A DNA stretch of 64,000 nt, taken from assembly GCF_014490485.1 (NCBI RefSeq), contig NZ_JACTVA010000016.1, positions 29,957 to 93,956 on the forward strand. Direction: 5' to 3'. The position numbers and the translations under genes are program-made. The notes under the pieces are model-generated. The model was given only the letters and a program-made list of their open reading frames with translations. It searched no databases and was not told the origin of the DNA. This document shows positions 59,544 to 64,000 of the stretch, one piece after another. Position 1 is the stretch's first letter, and every line of letters begins with the position of its first letter. Source of the stretch: Teichococcus aerophilus (GTDB taxonomy: Bacteria; Pseudomonadota; Alphaproteobacteria; Acetobacterales; Acetobacteraceae).

Positions 59544-60463
59544 CCGTCACCCCCGAGCGCACCCGCGCCGCCCTGTCCGGCATCTCCGGCATCCTGGTCA
59601 CGCCCTTCGACACCGAGGACCGCCCGGTGCCGCAGCGCCTGGTGCCGATCATCGACCGCTGCGCAAAGGCCGGCGTCGATGGCCTGACCATCAACGGCAA
59701 CACCGGTGAGTTCTACAGCCTCTCCATCGCCGAGGCGGAGAAGATGCAGGCCGAGGTGCCGGCGCTGATCAACGGCCGCAGCCTGGTCATCGCTGGTGTC
59801 GGCCGCAGCGTGAAGGATGCGGTGCACCTCGCCTCGCGCGCCAAGTCCGATGGCGCCGACGCCATCATGATCCACCAGCCGCCCGATCCGTTCGTCGCGC
59901 CGCGCGGCGTGGTGGAATACGTCAAGCGCGTGGCGGATGCCGCCGGCCTGCCGGTGATGCTGTATCTCCGCAACGACGCCATCGGCCTGCCGGCGATCGA
60001 GCAGCTCTGCAAGATTCCTGGCGTCGCCGGCGTGAAGTGGGCGACGCCCAACGTCATGACGTTGGCGAAGGCCATCCACCGCGTCGGCCCCGGCATCAAC
60101 TTCGTCTGCGGCCTGGCCGAGCCCTGGGCCCCGCCGATGACCGCTGTCGGCGCCAAGGGCTTTACCTCCGGCCTGATCAACCTGCTGCCGGAGCGCTCCG
60201 TCTCGATCCGCGATGCGCTGGCACGGGGCGACTACGCCTCGGCCAACGAGACGATCGCCAGCATCGAGACTTTCGAGGCGCTGCGCTCGGAAGAGCAGAA
60301 CGGCACCAACGTGTCGGTCGTGAAGTCTGCGCTGACGCTGACCGGTGTCGATGTCGGCCACGCCCGCCCGCCCGCCGCCTGGCCGCTGGCGCCGGAAAGC
60401 GCGAAGACGCTGCACGCCCTGCTGGCCCAGTGGGGCATCCTGCAGGCCGCCGCCGCGGAGTGA
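59540..60463 (+). CDS. DapA/NanA-family aldolase (dihydrodipicolinate synthase-like)
   Basis: This 307-residue class I aldolase superfamily member has GILVTPFDTEDRPV at the start, INGNTGEFYSLSIAE (the G-T/S-x-G-E motif), and LYLRNDAIG with the conserved Tyr. GVAGVKWATPNVM carries the Schiff-base Lys. Coupling to a GntR/FCD regulator instead of lysine genes suggests a catabolic 2-keto-acid aldolase or dehydratase, not lysine synthesis; this is inference. Family I hairpins lie downstream. Confidence 0.87.
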   Translation: MTVTPERTRAALSGISGILVTPFDTEDRPVPQRLVPIIDRCAKAGVDGLTINGNTGEFYSLSIAEAEKMQAEVPALINGRSLVIAGVGRSVKDAVHLASRAKSDGADAIMIHQPPDPFVAPRGVVEYVKRVADAAGLPVMLYLRNDAIGLPAIEQLCKIPGVAGVKWATPNVMTLAKAIHRVGPGINFVCGLAEPWAPPMTAVGAKGFTSGLINLLPERSVSIRDALARGDYASANETIASIETFEALRSEEQNGTNVSVVKSALTLTGVDVGHARPPAAWPLAPESAKTLHALLAQWGILQAAAAE

Positions 60464-60523
60464 ACTGGCTGCGGCCTGCGTTTATGGGCCGCGGCTTCCT
60501 CCCCATTCTGGGGTGGGTGAAGG

Positions 60524-60909
60524 CCGGGGAAGGAATTCCCCGGGACCCTTCTTTTTTCTTCGAGTTTAGTGATGGCGCTGCTTTGGCGTTGCGCGATCTC
60601 TGGACCTCTCTGGCTGCGTTGGTTGCGTTGAGAACCCAGTGCTCGCTGACAGGCGTAGCGAAGGCCGGGGAAGGAATTCCCCGGACCCCATCTTCCTTTT
60701 TCGAGTTTTTCGCGGTTGGATTTTGCCGGTGTTGGGCTTTTTGATCCCGGCGGCATCGTGCTGCAGGCCTATGGCTTCCAGCATCGGCGCGTTCACCGCG
60801 ACTGTGACATTCTCATAGGCTTTGCCGAGGCAGCGCCACGCTGCGGCAACAGGGCCCATTCTTCACTCGCAGAAAAAAGAAGGGGTTTCAGGGGAATTCA
60901 TTCCCCTGA
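60524..60909. repeat. Family I terminator-pair repeat, copy 9 (two rightward hairpins)
   Basis: Rightward hairpins are at 60524-60543 and 60665-60684 (both CCGGGGAAGGAATTCCCCGG). The leftward hairpin at 60888-60909 has arms TCAGGGGAA/TTCCCCTGA (loop TTCA), with an A-rich tract before it. The core differs from copies 3-6 and lacks the central palindrome. It occupies most of the 60464-61073 gap between the convergent dapA-like and ChpT-like genes. Nothing was seen in 60910-61073. Confidence 0.8.
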
Positions 60910-61073
60910 CCTTCACATCCGTCCTGAATCTTGAATGTCGCCCTGTAGCCTCAGAACCTTCAGGATTTCGCAGGAAAATTTGGAATCACGCAGCCGCTGC
61001 ATTCTTCCGGCCGCGCGGCTTCAGTGACTGGAAGCCGCCGATGGGCGGCCACATTCCAGTTCACATCAGCCTT

Positions 61074-61613
61074 TCACGGCGCCATCGGGAACAGCAGCCG
61101 CGTGACGCCCATCTGCGCATCCACGGCGATGCCGGCTTCTTCCAGGCTGCTGCGGCAGCCTTCCGGCAGGTCCCAGTTCAGCAGCAGGGTGTTGCCAGCC
61201 AGGGTGATGTGCGGCGGCGTGGTCCGCGGCAGCTCCCGCGCGCCGCCGAAGGCGGCCAGCAACGCCAGGTCCATCGCCGGGCGGCGGGGGGCCAGGTTGG
61301 CGGTGCTGGTGGTGTCCAGCTTCACCGGCTTGCCGGCGGCCAGGGTCAGCACCGGCAGCACGGAGGCCATGAAGCGGCCGGAATCCAGCACGCCGTTCTC
61401 TTCCGGCCGGCCCAGGCGCAGGAAGGCGCGCAGCAACGCATCCATGTCCTTAGCCGCCTGCGCGGCGCGCGCCAGCCGGATGGAGGTTCGGTCCTCCGGC
61501 GGCAGGCTGGCCATGACGCTGTCCATGTTAGCCTGCAGCACCATCACCAGGTTGTTCACCGCGTGCTGCATGGGGCGGGCGAGCTCCGCCATCGCCTGGC
61601 CGGCATCGGTCAT
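61074..61613 (-). CDS. ChpT-like histidine phosphotransferase / truncated histidine kinase
   Basis: This 179-residue cytosolic protein has an N-terminal helical region with MQHAVNNLVMVLQ, a candidate phospho-acceptor His followed by the NN pair seen in DHp domains. The remainder (about 85-179) looks like a reduced ATPase-like lobe with no N, G1 or G2 boxes. This is the architecture of ChpT-type phosphotransferases, although those are longer (around 220-250 residues). The ATG overlaps the PBP1A stop by 4 bp, so it is co-expressed with a cell-wall synthase. The assignment is by fold pattern only. Confidence 0.6.
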   Translation of the reverse strand: MTDAGQAMAELARPMQHAVNNLVMVLQANMDSVMASLPPEDRTSIRLARAAQAAKDMDALLRAFLRLGRPEENGVLDSGRFMASVLPVLTLAAGKPVKLDTTSTANLAPRRPAMDLALLAAFGGARELPRTTPPHITLAGNTLLLNWDLPEGCRSSLEEAGIAVDAQMGVTRLLFPMAP

Positions 61614-63439
61614 CGGGCCGTCTCCTCAAGAATGTCTCTGAACAACCGGGCGGGGAGGCTGCCCCCGCTCACGTCGTCCATCGGCGTTGCGTTGTCGTTG
61701 CCCAGCCAGATGCCGATCACCCAGCGGGAGGACATACCAACAAACCAGGCATCGCGGGAATCCTGCGTGGTGCCTGTTTTCCCGCCCACGCGCTGGCCGG
61801 GCACGGCGGCGGCGCGGCCGGTGCCGCGTTCCACCACCGCGGCCAGCATGCGGCGCATCTCCGCCGCGTGTTCCTGGCTGATGACGCGGGTGGGCGCCGT
61901 CAGCGGCACGGCCAGCACGCGCTCCGCGCTTTCGGCGCGGGCGATGCCGTAGGGGGTGACGCGCAGGCCGCCATTGGCGAAGGGCGCGTAAGCGGCCACC
62001 AGGTCCAGCAGCGTCACCTCCGCCGTGCCGAGGGCGAGGGAGGCATTGTCGGCGAAGCGGCCGTGCAGGCCCATCCGCTCCGCCACGGCGGCCACGGCCT
62101 TGGCACCGCCGGCGGCCAGCAGCAGCCGGACGGCGGAGGTGTTGATGCTGTGCGCCAGCGCATCCTCCAGCGAGATCTCGCCCCGTGCGCGCCAGCGGCC
62201 ATTGCCGGGGGACCAGCCGCCGAGCGTCAGCGGCAGGTCGGACACGGTGGATGAGGGGTCCATCCCGCGTTCCAGCGCCGCCAGCCAGACGAAGGGCTTG
62301 AAGGCGGAGCCCGGCTGGCGGCGGGCCAGGGTGGCGCGGTTGAACGGGCTCTGGCGGTAATCCCGCCCGCCGGCCATGGCGCGCACCGCACCGTCGCTAG
62401 CCTGCAGCACCACCACGGCACCCTGGGTGACATGCGCAGCGGCGCCGGGCCCGGCCAGCAGCGCGCCCAGCCGTGCCTCCACCACCGCCTGCATCTTCAG
62501 GTCCAGCGTGGTGCGGAGCACGAGGTCCCCGGTGCCAGGGAAGCTTTCCGCCAGGTCGTCCTGCACCCAATCGGCGAACCAGCCGGCATCGCCCGAGGGG
62601 CGCGGCGGCAGCACCATGAGCTCGGCTTCCTGGCGGGCGCGGGTGGTAGTGATCAGCGCGGCGGCGGCCATGGCGTCCAGCACCTCCGCCCCGCGCCGCA
62701 TGGCGGCATCGGGTGCGGCGCGCGGGTTGTAGCGGGAAGGCGCCTTGGGCAGCCCGGCCAGGATGGCCGCCTGCCAGAGCGAGAGCCGCCGCGCCGGTAC
62801 GCCGAAATACAGCCGCGCCGCCGCATCCACCCCATAGGCACCGGCGCCGAGATAGACGCGGTTGAGATAGATCTCCAGCAACTGGTCCTTGGTGAAGCGG
62901 CTCTCCAGCCACAGCGCCAACAGGGCTTCCTGCACCTTGCGGCGCATGTTGCGCTCCGGCGTCAGGAACAGGTTTTTCGCCAATTGCTGCGTGAGGGTGG
63001 AGCCGCCCTGCACGACGCGGCCGGCGCGCCAGTTGGCCGCCGCCGCACGCGCCAGCCCGACCGGGTCCAGGCCGAAATGGCTGCGGAAGCGCCGGTCCTC
63101 CACCGCCATCAGCGCACCGGGCACGAAGGCGGGCAGGTCGGCCAGGCGCACCCGCTCCCCATACAGGTCGCCGCTGGTGGAGAGCAGGCGGCCATCGGTG
63201 GCTTCCAGCGTCACGGAGGGCCGCCGTGTGGCGACCAGCGCTTCCTCCGGCCGTGGCATGTCCCAGGTGAAGAACAGTAGCGCGGCGCCGAAGGCGAGGC
63301 CGCCCCACACCCCCAGCAGCACCACCAGCCGGAACAGGCGCAACAGGCCGCCCCGCCGGCGCGGCGTGGTGCGTGGGGCGGCAACAGGGGGAGAGGAAGG
63401 GGCCGGGCCGTGGGAGGCGCGGGCCGATACGCGGCGCAT
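61610..63439 (-). CDS. Bifunctional penicillin-binding protein 1A-type peptidoglycan synthase
   Basis: This 609-residue class A PBP has a short basic cytoplasmic tail (RRR repeats) and one membrane helix (about 35-58). The GT51 domain shows MAVEDRRFRSHFGLDPVGLA, GGSTLTQQLAKNLFL and RKVQEALLALWLE. The transpeptidase domain has the SxxK motif in RQPGSAFKPFVW, SxN in AHSINTSAV, and KTG in GGKTGTTQDSRDAW. It is shorter than E. coli PBP1a (about 850) and lacks the extra OB-type domain, as in PbpC-sized enzymes. It is translationally coupled to the ChpT-like gene. Confidence 0.92.
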   Translation of the reverse strand: MRRVSARASHGPAPSSPPVAAPRTTPRRRGGLLRLFRLVVLLGVWGGLAFGAALLFFTWDMPRPEEALVATRRPSVTLEATDGRLLSTSGDLYGERVRLADLPAFVPGALMAVEDRRFRSHFGLDPVGLARAAAANWRAGRVVQGGSTLTQQLAKNLFLTPERNMRRKVQEALLALWLESRFTKDQLLEIYLNRVYLGAGAYGVDAAARLYFGVPARRLSLWQAAILAGLPKAPSRYNPRAAPDAAMRRGAEVLDAMAAAALITTTRARQEAELMVLPPRPSGDAGWFADWVQDDLAESFPGTGDLVLRTTLDLKMQAVVEARLGALLAGPGAAAHVTQGAVVVLQASDGAVRAMAGGRDYRQSPFNRATLARRQPGSAFKPFVWLAALERGMDPSSTVSDLPLTLGGWSPGNGRWRARGEISLEDALAHSINTSAVRLLLAAGGAKAVAAVAERMGLHGRFADNASLALGTAEVTLLDLVAAYAPFANGGLRVTPYGIARAESAERVLAVPLTAPTRVISQEHAAEMRRMLAAVVERGTGRAAAVPGQRVGGKTGTTQDSRDAWFVGMSSRWVIGIWLGNDNATPMDDVSGGSLPARLFRDILEETAR

Positions 63440-63597
63440 TCCAACAGCTTACAGCAAGCGGCCGCATGGCGGGGCCTCGCCGGGCGCCTGGTGTAAAATT
63501 TCCTGCGCCTGTTGCTGGCGTGACGACGGCCTTCATGGCAGTGAATCGGCCAGGCCGCCGCATCGGCATGGCCGTGGGATGAGCCTTGGGGCAGGTC

Positions 63598-64000
63598 ATG
63601 TTCGCACGCGGTCCCACAGCACGCTTCCGGTCCTGGCCAGACCGCCTGGCCCTGCGCCCGCCCAGCGCTGCCGACCCCTCGGTTAAGCCAGCGCTGCGCC
63701 GGGCTGCGCCCGCATCGCGCGCCCTGGGCCTGATGCTGGCGCTGCTGTGCGCGGCGCCATCGGCCCAGGCGCAGCTGCCGCCTGGCATGACGGACAGCCA
63801 GAGCTGCCGCCAGCAATGCGGCGCCCTGCTGCCCCGCCGGCAGGACAATACCGGTGACGTGCAGATCTGCCTGGCCCGCTGCGAGACGCGGGAGCGTGTG
63901 CAGCCGCCCCGCAGCGCCGCCATACCCACCCCGCCACGCCCGGCCCGCGGCAGCCGCGCCGAAGCAGCGGCGCCACGCCCACCCGCCCGGGCGGCCCAGC
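63598..64000 (+). CDS. Secreted cysteine-containing protein, 3' end outside the window
   Basis: The open frame runs from ATG 63598 past the right window edge (134 codons visible). It has an Arg-rich start, then a signal-peptide-like core (LGLMLALLCAAPSAQAQ, about residues 44-60). After that come two C-x3-C pairs (CRQQC and CLARC, 21 residues between the second and third Cys) and a Pro/Ala/Arg-rich tail. An in-frame ATG at 63733 would give a more standard signal length but lacks charged residues. No family was recognised. It diverges from the PBP1A gene. Confidence 0.55.
   Translation, partial: MFARGPTARFRSWPDRLALRPPSAADPSVKPALRRAAPASRALGLMLALLCAAPSAQAQLPPGMTDSQSCRQQCGALLPRRQDNTGDVQICLARCETRERVQPPRSAAIPTPPRPARGSRAEAAAPRPPARAAQ

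Noticed and set aside
59540..60463. Lysine-biosynthetic dapA
   Set aside because: The catalytic Lys and Tyr are present, but coupling to a GntR/FCD regulator with its own operator and no lysine genes nearby fits a catabolic family member better. The symbol was left empty.

Overview
The window is chromosomal DNA of a high-G+C alphaproteobacterium, most likely Acetobacteraceae of the Roseomonas type. The evidence is G+C near 70% by eye, ATGA-type gene overlaps, and the conserved alphaproteobacterial gene set ppsR, maf, aroE, coaE, dnaQ, secB, timA, mltA and hemE. The genus is an inference; the class-level placement is firmer.

Positions 1-8.6 kb: a partial rnd and tRNA-Leu(CAG), a pirin-like gene, dnaQ-coaE-aroE, gshB, maf-ppsR, then hemE. 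The 317-bp gap between the divergent ppsR and hemE corresponds to the place where Caulobacter and Rickettsia carry the chromosomal replication origin. Here it holds a perfect DnaA box, degenerate boxes, five GANTC sites and an AT-rich stretch, so it is called a probable oriC. Positions 8.6-19 kb: an MHS-family transporter, a small membrane protein, a MarR regulator, ubiE, murJ, secB, a histidine phosphatase, and timA-mltA.

Positions 19.2-50.1 kb: a surface-glycan region. Its first part is a Wzx/Wzy-type exopolysaccharide set: flippase, Wza, a Wzc-like protein with a degenerate kinase domain, epimerase, GMC oxidoreductase, a GT-D-like protein, WecG, a polyprenyl-phosphate sugar transferase, an O-antigen ligase/polymerase, an acyltransferase, a secreted GH10 glycosidase and a secreted protein of unknown function. 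The second part is a leftward heptose module: hldE, a gmhB fusion, a 2019-residue protein with two SGNH domains, TPRs, a GT4 and a GT9 domain, a GT2 protein with a degenerate methyltransferase-like half, and an 846-residue TPR protein. HldE and GmhB would make the ADP-heptose that the GT9 domain would transfer.

Positions 50.7-64 kb: a hydrolase and a VOC protein (divergent), DedA, an ArnT-like transferase, rsmB, an orphan siderophore/cobalamin-type binding protein, a GntR regulator with a DapA-like enzyme, a PBP1A with a ChpT-like protein, and the start of a secreted cysteine-containing protein.

Non-coding space is dominated by two interspersed repeat families. Family I has inward-facing terminator hairpins around a short asymmetric core and mostly sits between convergent genes. 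Family II is a pair of hairpins placed just 3' of single genes and oriented with them. Together they fill most gaps over 300 bp. No rRNA, CRISPR array or intact insertion sequence was seen.
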